Below, in pieces: positions 1-10,859 of a stretch of 64,000 bases of DNA. Below the pieces are notes generated by a model. That model saw only the letters and a program-made list of their open reading frames with translations, was not told the DNA's origin and searched no databases. The DNA is from Dactylellina haptotyla (taxonomy: Eukaryota > Ascomycota > Orbiliomycetes > Orbiliales > Orbiliaceae): positions 1 through 64,000 of the forward strand of contig JAQJAX010000011.1 in assembly GCA_031310005.1 (NCBI GenBank), written 5' to 3'. Within the stretch, counting starts at the first letter, position 1. Every line of letters begins with the position of its first letter. A program made the translations under genes and the position numbers.

Positions 1-65
1 AAATATGTTTATAGTTAAGAGTAATTTAAATTAATTAATATAAACACTTATTTATTAAACCTTAA

Positions 66-136
66 TGTGGCTAGCTGAAATCGAATCAGCACAAATCAGG
101 TGGAAGCTGATCAGTCTACCATTAACCTATAGCCAC
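66..136 (-). tRNA. trnG: tRNA-Gly (UCC)
   Basis: The minus strand folds as a cloverleaf. A 7-bp acceptor stem pairs GTGGCTA with TAGCCAC. The anticodon arm is ATCAG, loop CTTCCAC, CTGAT, giving anticodon UCC, and the T arm is GCTGA/TCAGC around a TTCGATT loop. It lies 39 bases from the tRNA-Lys gene on the same strand. Confidence 0.93.
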
Positions 137-175
137 TTTTATTAGCTTAATTAAGCTATGTAATGTATACATTAT

Positions 176-248
176 AGAGTTCTAGGGGAATCGAACCCCT
201 AACACAATGATTAAAAGTCATATGCTCTACCTATTGAGCTAAGAACTC
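176..248 (-). tRNA. trnK: tRNA-Lys (UUU)
   Basis: The minus strand reads as a standard tRNA: acceptor GAGTTCT/AGAACTC, a GGTAGAGC D arm, anticodon loop CTTTTAA (anticodon UUU) and a T arm with loop TTCGATT flanked by a five-base GC-rich stem. It clusters with tRNA-Gly. Confidence 0.95.
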
Positions 249-766
249 TTCCCCCCCTATTTAATATACTGTATTATTTATTCTTAAAATTATTTTAAAT
301 TTATATTTTAATCAACTAAATATGGAAAAATTAATAACATATCTTTATATAACCTTCTTATAATATATATATTTATTAATAAAACTTTTATTATTGGTTA
401 TTAATTGTATTTAATTTTTATGACAAACTATTATTAATAATAAATTGATATTCTAAATTATAAAATTATACAAAATTTTTATAATTAATTTCAATAAATT
501 TTATTAATAGCCATAATTTATTAGATAAATATATAATTTAAAAATTTAAAAAAAAACAATAATATTTTTTATATTAATATATTTAATTTTATATTTCTAT
601 AAACCTATTTTCGTTATTATCCTTATTCCACTTTATATTTATAAAAAATTTTTTTAATATAAGGGCATTATATAGGTAATCCAGGTTTTTATATGATATA
701 AAAAATGGATTATAATTTAAATTAATTCTCTTATAAAATTACTTCAATTAAAAACTTGAAGTTATT

Positions 767-790
767 AAAAACCACTTATAAGTGGTTTTT
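767..790. repeat. 24-base perfect palindrome
   Basis: A perfect inverted repeat, AAAAACCACTTA followed by its complement. As RNA it would form a CCACTTA hairpin ending in a U run on either strand, similar to the CCAC/GTGG hairpins that follow plasmid-type ORFs elsewhere in the window. Confidence 0.8.
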
Positions 791-906
791 CTTAATTATA
801 TATTGTTTTAATTTTAGAAATTATTTTAATTATTTTTTTATTATTTTTATTTATATAATATTTATAAAAGCGTTATTTATATTAATTTATAATGGCTTTA
901 GCTAAC

Positions 907-990
907 TTTAAAATATTTTATATAAAATAAATTTAAAATCTTTTATAAAAAATAAATTTAAAATCTTTTATATAAAATAAATTTAAAATT
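907..990. repeat. 25-bp tandem repeat, about 3.4 copies
   Basis: The unit begins TTTAAAATCTTTTATA and repeats with a period of 25 (starts at 907, 932, 957 and 982) with few mismatches. It lies in spacer sequence and is typical of replication slippage in AT-rich mitochondrial DNA. Confidence 0.85.
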
Positions 991-1050
991 TTTATTTTTT
1001 GTTAGAAACGTGTATAATTTAACTACTCGCTCTTATAAAGATTATATTTT

Positions 1051-1209
1051 AAATAAAATATATTTTTAAAAATATATTTTGCCTATTTTAAACCTAATAG
1101 TTTAAACTTAATCTACAGTATTTTTAGATAAATAAAATATATTTTTAAAAATATATTTTGCCTATTTTAAACCTAATAGTTTAAACTTAATCTACAGTAT
1201 TTTTAGATA
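1051..1209. repeat. 79-bp direct tandem duplication
   Basis: Two virtually identical 79-bp units (starting at 1051 and 1130). Each contains a self-complementary AAAATATATTTTTAAAAATA stretch and the text GCCTATTTTAAACCTAATAG. The near identity implies a recent duplication. Confidence 0.9.
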
Positions 1210-1244
1210 AAAATGAATAAATATTAATATAAATTTAATAAAAA

Positions 1245-1266
1245 ACTTCGAGCATTCGCTCGAAGT
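1245..1266. repeat. GC-capped hairpin
   Basis: ACTTCGAGC and its exact complement are separated by a four-base loop. Such compact GC hairpins stand out in this AT-rich genome and recur at many sites, which suggests a small mobile hairpin family. Confidence 0.8.
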
Positions 1267-2300
1267 AATTTTTTATTCTTTAATTTTAAAAGACAAAAAA
1301 AAAATAATTGGACTAGTTACAATAAATCTAATTCTATAGTTATTAGTTAAAATTATAAAGGTTACAATACTATACCTTTTATTTAAAATATCTATTATAG
1401 ATAAACCCTTATCCATCCTCTTAATATATATATAAATTATATTCAACTTATAATATTATTATTAAAATAAATTTAATTATAGTATTTATTCAGCTAATAT
1501 TTTAATTTTACCATCCTAATTTATTATAATAATTATAATTAATTATAATTATTATAATTTAATTTTATTATAAAATTTAATAAATTAAAAACATAAACTA
1601 AACATATTTTACTTTTAATTTAAATAAGATTTAGTATTTTAGGTAATACTAAAATTTTTATATAATTATATTTAAAAATATAAAAATATTTAAAATTTAT
1701 AAAGTACATTGAAAAATAAAATTTTATCCAAAAAATTGGCCTTTAATAACAAAATAACTAATTAAGTCATTTGTTAATTATTTATTAAAAAAAAAAAAAA
1801 AAAAAATTAAATTAATAATTAATATTAATTATAATAAAAACCACAATTAAACTTTAATAGAATTTTGTCAAATAATTTTTTTAATTTATAATATAAAAAC
1901 TTTAATTTCATTAATAAATTTATTATTTTTTTCTAAAATAATAAATTATGATATTACATAAAATTTTCTTTATCATTTTTAATCCTAACTTGTAAAATTT
2001 ATTAAAATATTTACTAAAAATTTCTATATAATTTATTGTCACTTCATATAATTATAACATTTATTTATATAAATACTTATTTAAATGGTTTTTTTATTAT
2101 ATACAATTTAGCTTTAATAAATATAATTAATATTATTATCTAAAATATTAATAAATGATTATTAAAAAATTTAAAACTTCTTAAATGGTTAAATTTGTTT
2201 TTAAGTAGATATTTTATTAATTCAATTTTAAATATAGTATTTTTACATGTTTTATTCAAAAAGATTAAATATTTATTATATAAAATTAGGTAAAAAAAAA

Positions 2301-2354
2301 AGCCACTACATTTAATATATTAAATTAAAAATTTATATAAAAATATAGGTGGCT
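2301..2354 (-). terminator. hairpin plus T run, terminator-like, minus sense
   Basis: AGCCACTA near 2301 pairs with TAGGTGGCT ending at 2354. On the minus strand the hairpin is followed directly by a run of T. It lies downstream of the degraded ORFs at 2834-3492 and just beyond the 3'-flank motif at 2397-2416, the same order seen after other plasmid-type ORFs. Confidence 0.4.
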
Positions 2355-2396
2355 TCAAAACTTAATTTAATAAATTATTATTTATTTAAAAAAATA

Positions 2397-2416
2397 ACAA
2401 TAACGAAGGTTGAATA
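2397..2416 (-). promoter_or_regulatory. 3'-flank repeat motif (copy 1)
   Basis: On the plus strand AACAATAACGAAGGTTGAAT, a variant of GGAACAACAACAAAGGTTG that recurs downstream of genes across the window. Here it lies downstream of the minus-strand ORF remnants at 2834-3492. The adjacent sequence up to about 2590 resembles 6950-7085. Confidence 0.5.
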
Positions 2417-2833
2417 ACAAAAGTTAAATAAAAACTAACTTAATAGTTTTTTTTACTATTTTATTATATATTATTCAAATAAATTTATGAGTTTCAAGCA
2501 TAAATTTATTTACATAACATAGAATTTAATTCTATAACAAGATTGAATTATCTGTTATGCTTTAAATTAATAATTATTAAAATATTACCTAAATTACGAC
2601 TTATTTTAAAATAATTTAAAATTAATCTAATATTAAAATACTATTTTGATTTTTAATTATATTTAATAAATTTTATTCATAAACAATTATTTTAAGAATA
2701 AACTTCAGTTAGAAAAGGGAATAATATTAATTGATTATATAATATTATAAAATTTTATTTAATTTAGCATTATCTCAAAATTAAAACTTAATAATTATTT
2801 TTTATTGTTAAAATTTTTATTTGTCATAGATAT

Positions 2834-2960
2834 TTATTTAGAATTAGGATTAGGGTTATTGTTAAAAAACTCTTGAGCTGATGAATTATGTAGTGATCTT
2901 ACTTGTAAAGTTACTTCAATTAGTATAGAACTTGGAGCTAGCTCTATATGGGTATTTAAG
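2834..2960 (-). pseudogene. remnant of a small ORF, paralogue of the one at 7139
   Basis: The minus strand reads APSSILIEVT...NSSAQEFFNNNPNPNSK and stops at 2834-2836. The 7139-7298 locus encodes a similar string (NSSVQELFNQKPNPKP). No ATG is present in frame. The function is unknown. Both copies sit just upstream of the same kind of 3' flank, so the whole unit seems to have been duplicated. Confidence 0.4.
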
Positions 2961-3066
2961 AGTATTTTAATTAAAATTATAATTTATATTTATATTACTA
3001 TTATCTTCGGTTAAATTGTATCAGATAAATCTAAGGAAGTTAAAATAAGATTTTTTATTTGTCTTT

Positions 3067-3492
3067 TTATGAAAAATTTGTTTTTAGACTTCAAGAATTA
3101 CTATTAAATTTAGCTCTTAATTTATTTTTTTCGTCAGATCTTTTATACCCATATTTAGAAAATATAATTAAAACATCCCCAGCACTATAAGTAAATATGT
3201 TATTAAATTTATAATAATAATTATTTAAATTTAATTTAATAAAATAATTACTTAAAATTAAAATACTAAAACTAAATAATCCAATAAATAAATTAAAATT
3301 AAATAATTCAGGTAAAACAGGAAATATATTAAAGATTTGAATAAATCAGTTAGTAATTTGATTAAATATAACCAATAATATTTTTATTTGTTCTTGGATA
3401 TAACCCAAATAAGGTTCAATATTTACTAATATAAATATTAAAGAAGGTTTTATAATTTCAAAACAATATCCAGTTTTACCTCAAGATTTTTA
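3067..3492 (-). pseudogene. unknown membrane ORF, N-terminally truncated
   Basis: With UGA as Trp, the minus strand is open for about 141 codons, ending in TAA at 3067. It contains a hydrophobic helix (FNLFIGLFSFSILILSNYF) followed by a basic tail with YKRSDEKNKLRAKFNSNSW. The frame begins right after a TAA and has no ATG. The tail resembles the minus-strand ORF at 15943-17118 (NNKKTSEEKRLDNKLKSTF), so this is probably a shortened copy of that plasmid-type gene. The function is unknown. Confidence 0.4.
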
Positions 3493-3889
3493 ATTGTATA
3501 TTTGTAATAATATAATCTATTATATCTACATGTCCTCATTTAATATATTTTAATTATTTAAAATTAAATGCACTAATCTACAATGTATAAAAAATATATC
3601 CTTAAAAAATAGTTTTATCTATATTAGATATTATAATATTTTTTTTCTAAATATATTTTTTAATTTTATAAATTATAACAGAAAATTGTTTTTTAAAAAT
3701 TTATAACAAAATTATTTTTTTTAAATATATAACAGAAAATTATTTTCTGTTTCTGCTATAATCTATAACAAAAATTATAACAGAAAATAAGTGGGGGGGC
3801 GTCTTGTTAATATTTAATCATTCCCGTGCAACTTCCCAGTTTTTGTCTTTACCCTTGTATATTAGGTAGGCTGACATATTTCCATTTAT

Positions 3890-4230
3890 ATTTCATAAAT
3901 GCTAGACTATAACTTAAGCCTATCAGAATATGATAAGCCAACTCACATTTAGTCGTTTAACTGCATACCGTATAATAGGTACTTGGCTGCAGATTATCCA
4001 TTTTATTTCTATATTTCAATAATTTTTGCCATACAACAAGTATTACCTGTTTCATATAAATATTACTGCTTATATTAAGCATATTGAACTTTAGGATCTT
4101 CCCCGCAGTTTGTAAGTTTCGCTTTAAATAAATTTAAAACTAGCATTGGTTAGCCAATACTCTTTGTAGCTAAAAATAATTACCTAAATTATTTTAAGTT
4201 AACTACACGAACCATATTTCGCGAGTAAGG
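3890..4230 (-). other. group I intron core in the rns 3' domain (second)
   Basis: On the minus strand the four conserved elements appear in order: AACTGCGGGGAAGATCCTAAA (about 4100), AATCTGCAGCCAA (about 3990), GTTAAACGACTAAATG (about 3960) and AAGTTATAGTC (about 3912). The core closely resembles that of the atp9 intron at 18880-19090, so both come from the same intron subclass. No ORF is present. The 5' border is uncertain. Confidence 0.7.
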
Positions 4231-4359
4231 GGCTTACTTCTCCTTCGCGCAAAGCGCAATGGTCAAGTCTTAAGATTTACTTATTGAGGCGCCCTTTTCC
4301 ATAGATATATGAATTATAAAATAAATATATCCTCTCCCTCTTGCAAGGGTTGATTCTTT

Positions 4360-4740
4360 CAAACCAGGTCCGACTATCTCTTCGTTTTCCTTTCGGCTTC
4401 GCTTCAACTTAAATTTTATCTTTTTTAAGCTTACAACTTGAGGGCATTTACCTCTAACGTGGAACGTTTAGTCTGTTAGCTTTGTCGGGAGTAGTATTAA
4501 ACTACTCTGACGAGTTAGCACCGTCTTGTCCATTTTCTTCTCAGAAGCCTATATGTATAACATATGGATTGATATCTTTACAACTGTTTTTTCATTATAA
4601 GGCTCTCTCTTATAACTTTGTTAGTAAAGCTTTAGGATATTGACAGTTTTGATCCATTCTTAAGCTAATAATAGGAAACCTCACTTCCTAAATAACTTAA
4701 CACCAATCAAAGCCGCGCATACGAAGAAAGATTCTCAAAT
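4360..4740 (-). other. group I intron core in the rns 3' domain (first)
   Basis: The minus strand holds GGACAAGACGGTGCTAACTC, then CAGACTAAACGTTCC, then AAGAGATAGTCGGACC. These match the Q, R and S elements of a group I core of a different subclass from its neighbour. It has no ORF. The exon left between the two cores would be a few hundred bases of helix-44 sequence. Confidence 0.55.
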
Positions 4741-6520
4741 GCCATAAGCCCAGTTGCTTATACTTTTTATTTGAATCCCCCAAACTTATTGCACGCACAA
4801 TTTTCAGCGCCTGACGAGTGGTTAGTACCAATCTGAGATAAAATTCACCGTGCCGTTGTGATACACGATTACTAGTAATTTCTTTTTCATGTAGTCGAAT
4901 TTCAGACTACAATCCATTATTTTTTATTTCCTTTTTTTGGGGATTAGCTAAAATTCACATTTTTGCATCCCTTTGTAAAGGCATATGTGGCACGTCAGTA
5001 GCCCATAACATTAACTTTTTTACAATAGAAGGGCCATGATGACTTGTCTTACTCCCGGTTATCACTTGCCATTATCTTAGTGAACTAATCTATTTATTTA
5101 TAAATACAAATATTTAATATTTTTAAACATTAAAATTATTATTTTTATAATATTTAATATAAATATCTTTCCCTACACTATAAAAATGTTTTATCTTAAT
5201 AATTTATATTTTTATATAAAATTTATTGCTAAATAACATTTAATATTAAAATATTTGCTTAATATATTTTTATAATAAATATTTTTATAAATATATTAAT
5301 AATTTATATTTTTTAAATAAATTAAGGGCTTACGCTAATTGTTGGATCTAACCATGATCTCACGACATTAACTTAAGACAGCCGTGCAACACCTGTAGCT
5401 AGCATATATGACTTATTTATTGAAATAAATCCATATGATAAAATTTATCTGTTATTTATTATCCTATAATCCTTAATTTAAGGACAGATTTAATAACTCG
5501 TTTATAAAATAATTATATTTTTTATATTTTGCTAGCTATGCAAGTTATGGTAAGATTTTTCGTGGGTCATCGAATTAAAGAACATACTTCACTACTGGTT
5601 TCAAAAAACGGTCTAATGATTTCAGTTTCTACGTTGCCGAATTACTCTTGAGGTGGAATGCTTACACTTTCATTTATAGGCCAAAATATATTTCTAACCT
5701 ATGGCATTCAGCGTTTTCTGCAAAGACTACTAGGGTATCTAATCCTGTTCGTTACCTAAGCCTTCGTCCCTCAACGTCAGTTTTTACTTAAAAGGTTGCC
5801 TTCGCCTTTACCAGTCCTAAAGGTATCATCAAATTTCATCTCTCCACCAGTAGTACTCCCCTTCTCACATAAAACTCTAGAAATTCCGTCCCCTCGCAGG
5901 CTTGAACTTCCGTCTAGGTACCCTTTAAACCCATTAAAGATGAATAACACTAGTCTATCATGTCTTACCGCGACTGCTGGCACATGTGTTTGTCAAGACA
6001 CTTGAATTAGAAAATTGTCATTATCATTATTCTATTCAGAACTTTAATCCTAGGCTTTTGACCTAAGGCTTGGACCCAATTATATAAATTACTTTACATA
6101 ACTCTATCCTTGCCTCTCAGATATTGACTAGTTTAAACTAGGAGAGGCCATTCTTTCAAATTGCTGGTTCAGCCTTTCGGCTATTGACCAATATCCCCCA
6201 CTGCTGTACTATCATGCATTGAATTTTATTCATATCCAATGTGATCGATCGACCTTTCAGCCTCGACTACGGGATGTTAAGCTAGTTGAGCAATTACCTC
6301 TACTACTACCTACCCGAGATGCAACTAGTATCTTAAAGCAGATTTCTCCTTTTATTATGAGGTATTTTATCCCTCACTTTAAGGTAACCAATTCATCATT
6401 TACTCACCTGTACACCACTTTTGTAGTTAACAAATGTTTACTACATACGTACGATTAGCATGTGTCAGGCATTTGAATAGCGTTCATTCAGAGCCATCAT
6501 CAAACTCAACTTAATTTTTA

Positions 6521-6830
6521 TTTTTTTTTTTATTAAAATGTATAGATTTTTATACTTTATTATATGATTTTTTATAAACACATAATTCTTATAATCACAA
6601 AATAAGAATTTAAATATATATAATAAATATAATATTATTATAAATTTATTTATTTTAAATAGTATAATTATTAAATTGTTTAAATATTTATACTTTGTGC
6701 TTGTGTTATATTTTAAAAATAAATTCTTATAATCACTAAATAAGAATTTTTATTATAATAAATTATTAATATATAATATTAAATATAATTTATTAATTTA
6801 TTATTAGCAATATAATTATTTTAATGGGTG
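6521..6830. other. AT-rich spacer with a duplicated hairpin
   Basis: This spacer lies between rns and the plasmid-like block. AATTCTTATAATCAC followed by a near complement forms a 27-base hairpin at 6584-6610, and a nearly identical copy lies at 6722-6748. No coding frame is apparent. The hairpins are close to the start of rns and may be involved in processing. Confidence 0.6.
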
Positions 6831-7085
6831 GCCAATTTATAAACTTAATTAAAATAAGTTTATAAATTGTTTATTTTGTTATAGCAGAAACAACAAAAGG
6901 TTGAATATGAAAATAATTTATTTTATTGTAAAAGAAGTAATCAACAAAAGGATCAATATAAAAATAATTGTTTATTATAATTTATATTATTTAAATAAAT
7001 TTATGAGTACAAACATAAACTTATTTACATAACAGAATTGAATTCTCTGTTATGTTTAAATCAATAATTATTATATATTACCTCA
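6829..7085 (-). repeat. repeated 3' flank with two copies of the dispersed motif
   Basis: This block starts with GGGTGGCCAATTTATAAAC and carries AAACAACAAAAGGTTGAATA at 6888-6907 and a weaker copy near 6936-6960. Similar blocks stand at 15400-15600 and 2380-2600. In each case it lies on the 3' side of a minus-strand plasmid-type ORF, so it looks like a duplicated untranslated tail. Confidence 0.6.
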
Positions 7086-7138
7086 ATAACAACTATTTTA
7101 AATTATATTAAAATAAATGTCTAACATTAAAGACTATC

Positions 7139-7298
7139 TTAATCTAATTTATCATAATAATCTTTATCAAACATTTTAAATGCCTTAGATATTTCATTAG
7201 GTTTAGGATTAGGCTTCTGGTTAAATAATTCTTGAACTGATGAATTTTCATATCTTAATTGTGTAGTTACCGCAGATATAATAGGAGTAGAAACCATT
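7139..7298 (-). pseudogene. small plasmid-type ORF of about 52 codons, frame-changed
   Basis: An ATG at 7298, preceded by an A-rich leader, opens MVSTPIISAVTTQ. The frame then shifts by one base, and the remainder reads LRYENSSVQELFNQKPNPKP...KMFDKDYYDKLD to a stop at 7139. The second part matches the remnant at 2834-2960. It faces away from the RNA polymerase gene, with a 265-base shared leader region between them. The function is unknown. Confidence 0.4.
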
Positions 7299-7530
7299 TT
7301 ATTTCCTTTTTTTCCTTCCCGTAATGGGAGGGGACAAGTTCATTAGTTTTTTTTGAAGATTTTTATTTTATCCTAAATAGGGGATATACGACCTTGAATT
7401 TTCAAAGTTGCCTTTATTTTCTATATATATCATATTTTTATATTTTATTTATTAACTTTTGTTTCTTAGTTATATTTTAGTTTATCTAGTACTAAAATTA
7501 TTATTTATCTCCCCTATCACTCTTTATTTT

Positions 7531-7562
7531 ACTAGTATTGTATTTATATAAAAAAAAAAATT
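7531..7562 (+). promoter_or_regulatory. shared leader motif before the RNA polymerase gene
   Basis: CTAGTATTGTATTTA, then TATA and a run of ten A, ends at the ATG of the RNA polymerase gene. The same motif stands immediately before the ATG of orf299 (10832-10859). Two unrelated coding sequences sharing an identical leader suggest a plasmid promoter, a transcription start or a translation signal. Confidence 0.55.
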
Positions 7563-10528
7563 ATGGTTAATTTTGGTAAGAACTGGAATAAACGTTATCC
7601 TTTTTCTAGTTCTTTTGGTTGCTCTTACTTTGCTATTAATAAATTTTTTAGACCTTTCTCTACTTCACTTTTTTTAAATAATAATAGTAATAATTTAATT
7701 AATATTAATGGTAATTTAAATGAAGGTAATTTTAATATATCTTCTACTAAAGATAGTGAATCTGTTTATTCTATTTTTAATAGTAATGTTTTTAAAAATA
7801 ATGTGTTTAGATTTGTTTATAATAATTTAATTTATATTATTAATAATAATCCTATTAATAATAATACTCAAATTAAGATTGAAGAATTTCTTTTTAATCA
7901 ATATAAGAATATAACAGATGAAAAAAATGATAATAAAATTTTTATTTCTGATGTTGATTTTAGTATATTTAATGTTAAATTTAAAGAATTTTGTCTTAAT
8001 AAAGTTGATGAATTTAATTTACATTTAAATAAGCTTAGAATATCTTTAAATAACAATAATAAATATGAAAATTTTAATAATTTTAAAAATAATAAATCTA
8101 ATATTCATTATTTTTTTATTAAAGAGTTAAAAATAATAAATCTAATATTCATTATTTTTTTATTAAAGAGTTTTTAAATAAGTTAGATAATAAAGTTTTT
8201 ATTAATCATATGTTTTATATTATATTTTTGGTTATAACATATAATGATATGGTTTTAGAAGATGATATTATTAAAAAAGAAGAAAAAACTAAAATAGGTC
8301 TTACTAAACTTAGTTTGATTTTAGGAAAAAGTATTACTAGAGAATATATCTCAAAATTATTTAAAGAATTTAAGAAAATTAATTCAGAAACTAAATATAG
8401 TGAATTTAAATATAATTTATTAGAAAATGATAGTCAGAATATAATTATAACTAGTGAATTTTATTTAGAATTGGCTGGAAAATTATTTGATATTATATTT
8501 TTTTGTAATATACTGGAAAGAAAGGTAAAAAAGATTGATGTTGATAGAGATTTAACTATTCTTAAATTAACAGAAGAAGTAGAAAAGTTAGTAGAAAAAA
8601 AAAATTCTTTAGCTGTATTACCTATTGATTTGCCTATGATAGTTGAACCTAAAGATTTTTCTAAATTTGAAATAGGTGGGTATTTACTTAATGATGTAGA
8701 ATATGATGATCGGTTAATAGGATCTAAATTAGGTTATAAAAATGAATCTATTATAGAAGATAATAATATAATTTATAACACAGTCAATAATTTAATGAAA
8801 ACCCCTTTTAAGGTTAATAAGGATTTATTAGATTATTTATTAAAAAATAATGAAATACATCAATTAATTATAAATTCTGATTATGTTCATAAATTTTCTC
8901 TTTTAAAAAAAAGAACAAAAATTCAAGAAAAAGAATATCAACGTTTTTTAAGTAAGAACATGTTGGAAAAATATGTATTATTAATAGCAGATCTTTTTTC
9001 TAATGTACCTGAGATTTTCTTTCCTTTAAAATTAGATCAAAGAGGTAGAATTTATCCTAAAACAAGTTTTTTTCATTATCAAGGTAGTGAATTAGCTAAA
9101 GCTTTAATTTTATTTGCTAGACCTGATATTATAAAAAGAAATGACTTTGAAGCTATAGAATATTTAAAAGCTTATGGTGCTTCTTGTTTTGGTAATGGAT
9201 TAAATAGGAAATCTTATTCTAAGAGAGTAGAATGAGTTGATAAAAATTTAGATAAAATTATAAATTTTGATAGTAGTGACTTAGTATCTAAAGCAGATGA
9301 AAAATTTTTATTTTTAGCTTTTTGTTTTGAATTTAAAAGATTTAATATATTTTTAAATAATGAAAATATGGTGGATTTTAAAACTTATTTACCTATTCAG
9401 TTAGATGGAACTTGTAATGGTTTTCAACATTTAGCTTTATTATCCAATGAAACTGATCTTTATAAAAAATTGAATTTAGCTGAAAGTAATAAAAAGACAG
9501 ATCCTATAGATTTTTATACCCATATTATAGATTTGTTAAATATTCATTTAGAATATAAAAAGAAAAACTGTGATTCTCAAAATATTATAGATTCTATAGA
9601 CAGGTTATTAAGTTTAGGTGTATCTAGAGCAATTATTAAGCCTGTAATTATGAATAAACCTTATAATGCTAGAAATAATACTTTAAAAGGTTATATTAAA
9701 GAAACTTTAGTTAATGATCGTGTTGAAAAACAAATTGAATTAGATGAAAAAGGACAACAAGTATATAAAGATGGTAAAGCTAGTATTAAAAAGATTACTT
9801 GATATAAAAAAAATGAAAACTCTCTAAATTATGTTAATGATGATGATATAGATTTATTAGTTAAAAGTATAGAGGAAGAATTATGTCTTAAATACCCTAA
9901 GATAAAGGAATTAACTGAATATTTTAAAAATATAGCTAAAATTTTTAATAAATTAAATTTACCTATTATATGAAGATTACCACATGGTTTAATGATTAGT
10001 CAAGAGTATTTAGAAAAGCGTAGTATTAAAGTAAATCCTTTTACATATTCTTCTAGAACGTTAACTTTAACTATTGTAGATAAAATTAAAATAGATAAAA
10101 ATAAACAAGTTTCAGCTTTTATGCCTAATTTAGTTCATTCGTTAGATGCTGCATCTTTAACTTTACTTTATAATTCTTTTTATAACACTATTAAAGAAGA
10201 CATATGTAATAATGTTAATTTTTATAGTGTTCATGATTGCTATGGGGTTACAGCTAATTATGTAAATCTTTTAATTCATATGTTGAGAAGTGTTTATATA
10301 GAAATATATTCAGGTAAAGGGTATATAGAAAAATTTGATGAAGATATAATAAATGATATTATTAAATCTCAAGGTGATGATAAATGTGTATTTGATACTG
10401 TAAATAGAATTATTACTATTAATAAAAGAAAAAAAATAAAATTACCTGATTTATCGAATTTTCTTAATGTTTCTAATAAAGATAGAGCTTATAAAAGCTT
10501 ATCTAAATCAATATTTTTAATAAAATAG
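7563..10528 (+). CDS. rpo: T7-type single-subunit RNA polymerase of mitochondrial plasmid origin
   Basis: About 985 codons with UGA as Trp. The conserved core is clear. QLDGTCNGFQHLALL (about 9400) holds the motif A aspartate (T7 D537 equivalent). SRAIIKPVIMNKPYNARN (about 9630) is the motif B region with the catalytic lysine. SAFMPNLVHSLDAASL and SVHDCYG (about 10230) give motif C with the second catalytic aspartate. Such genes are typical of linear mitochondrial plasmids (invertrons) in fungi, which use them to transcribe their own ORFs. The Asn-rich N-terminal part carries a 44-bp tandem duplication at 8083-8170 across which the open frame changes. No B-type DNA polymerase, the usual partner, was found in the window. 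The start is chosen at the ATG that follows the shared leader. Confidence 0.92.
8083..8170 (+). repeat. 44-bp tandem duplication inside the RNA polymerase gene
   Basis: Two identical 44-bp units (starting at 8083 and 8127) beginning TTAAAAATAATAAATC. As 44 is not a multiple of three, the reading frame changes across the repeat. Both units are identical, so the duplication is recent or an assembly artefact. Confidence 0.9.
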
Positions 10529-10859
10529 ATTATTAAATAAAATTAGATAGTTGGTGTTTATTTTAAATCCATGTGAGTGTCTTAATATTAAATGATATAT
10601 TAAATATAAAAATAATTAATTATATAACGATTACATTGTGATTATAATATACTTTTTTACTTTTTGTAATAAATTATATTTTGGTGGTGGTTGGTGGAGG
10701 TTGGTGGAAAATATTTATTTAAAATTTTATTAAATAATTGTTATAATTTATGATACATGGTCTTATCTGGTGGCCTTGTTTAGGTTTACGTTGGTTGTTA
10801 TGTGGTTTATTTCAAGATAATTTGTGTAGTAACTAGTATTGTATTTAATATAAAAAAAA
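10529..10859 (+). other. intergenic region with unusual G-rich plus strand
   Basis: Between the RNA polymerase and orf299 the plus strand is unusually rich in GG and GGT. At 10683-10707 eight GG pairs lie within 25 bases (GGTGGTGGTTGGTGGAGG and onward), which could form a two-layer G-quadruplex. The shared leader motif CTAGTATTGTATTTA occupies 10832-10859. No terminator hairpin was recognised here. Confidence 0.6.
10832..10859 (+). promoter_or_regulatory. shared leader motif before orf299
   Basis: CTAGTATTGTATTTA, then ATATA and nine A, directly abutting ATG, nearly identical to the leader of the RNA polymerase gene at 7531-7562. See that entry for interpretation. Confidence 0.55.

Larger units (their letters stand above)
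249..2300. other. AT-rich spacer without a recognised gene
   Basis: About 2 kb of extremely AT-rich sequence in which I see no long open frame with mitochondrial codon use. It holds the short repeats and hairpins listed separately (a palindrome at 767-790, tandem repeats at 907-990 and 1051-1209, a GC-capped hairpin at 1245-1266) and homopolymer runs such as the A run near 1787-1806. Confidence 0.6.
3797..6520 (-). rRNA. rns: mitochondrial small-subunit rRNA, intron-containing
   Basis: The minus strand carries the landmarks of 16S-type RNA in order. The 5' start reads TTGAGTTTGATGATGGCTCTG near 6500. The 530-loop CAGCAGTCGCGGTAA is near 5970 and GATTAGATACCCTAGTAGTC is near 5740. A copy of the 1050-1100 region (GGCTGTCTTAAGTTAATGTCGTGAGA) lies near 5380, AAGTCATCATGGCCCTT near 5035, TACTAGTAATCGTG near 4870 and a diverged 1400-loop (GTACTAACCACTCGTCA) near 4815. 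An AT-rich insertion of about 230 bases at 5095-5325 expands a variable helix. From 4800 to 3800 the 3' domain is spread out and holds two group I intron cores. The final segment GGAAGTTGCACGGGAATGATT near 3830 resembles the AAGTCGTAACAAGG decoding-site strand. The 3' end is approximate. Confidence 0.88.

Noticed and set aside
5777-6458. Open frames of 68-79 codons on both strands
   Set aside because: They lie inside the conserved small-subunit rRNA, and the sequence matches rRNA landmarks.
9236-9238. UGA codons as breaks in the RNA polymerase and other genes
   Set aside because: UGA occurs at conserved Trp positions in cox2, cob, nad4 and nad5, so it is sense in this code.
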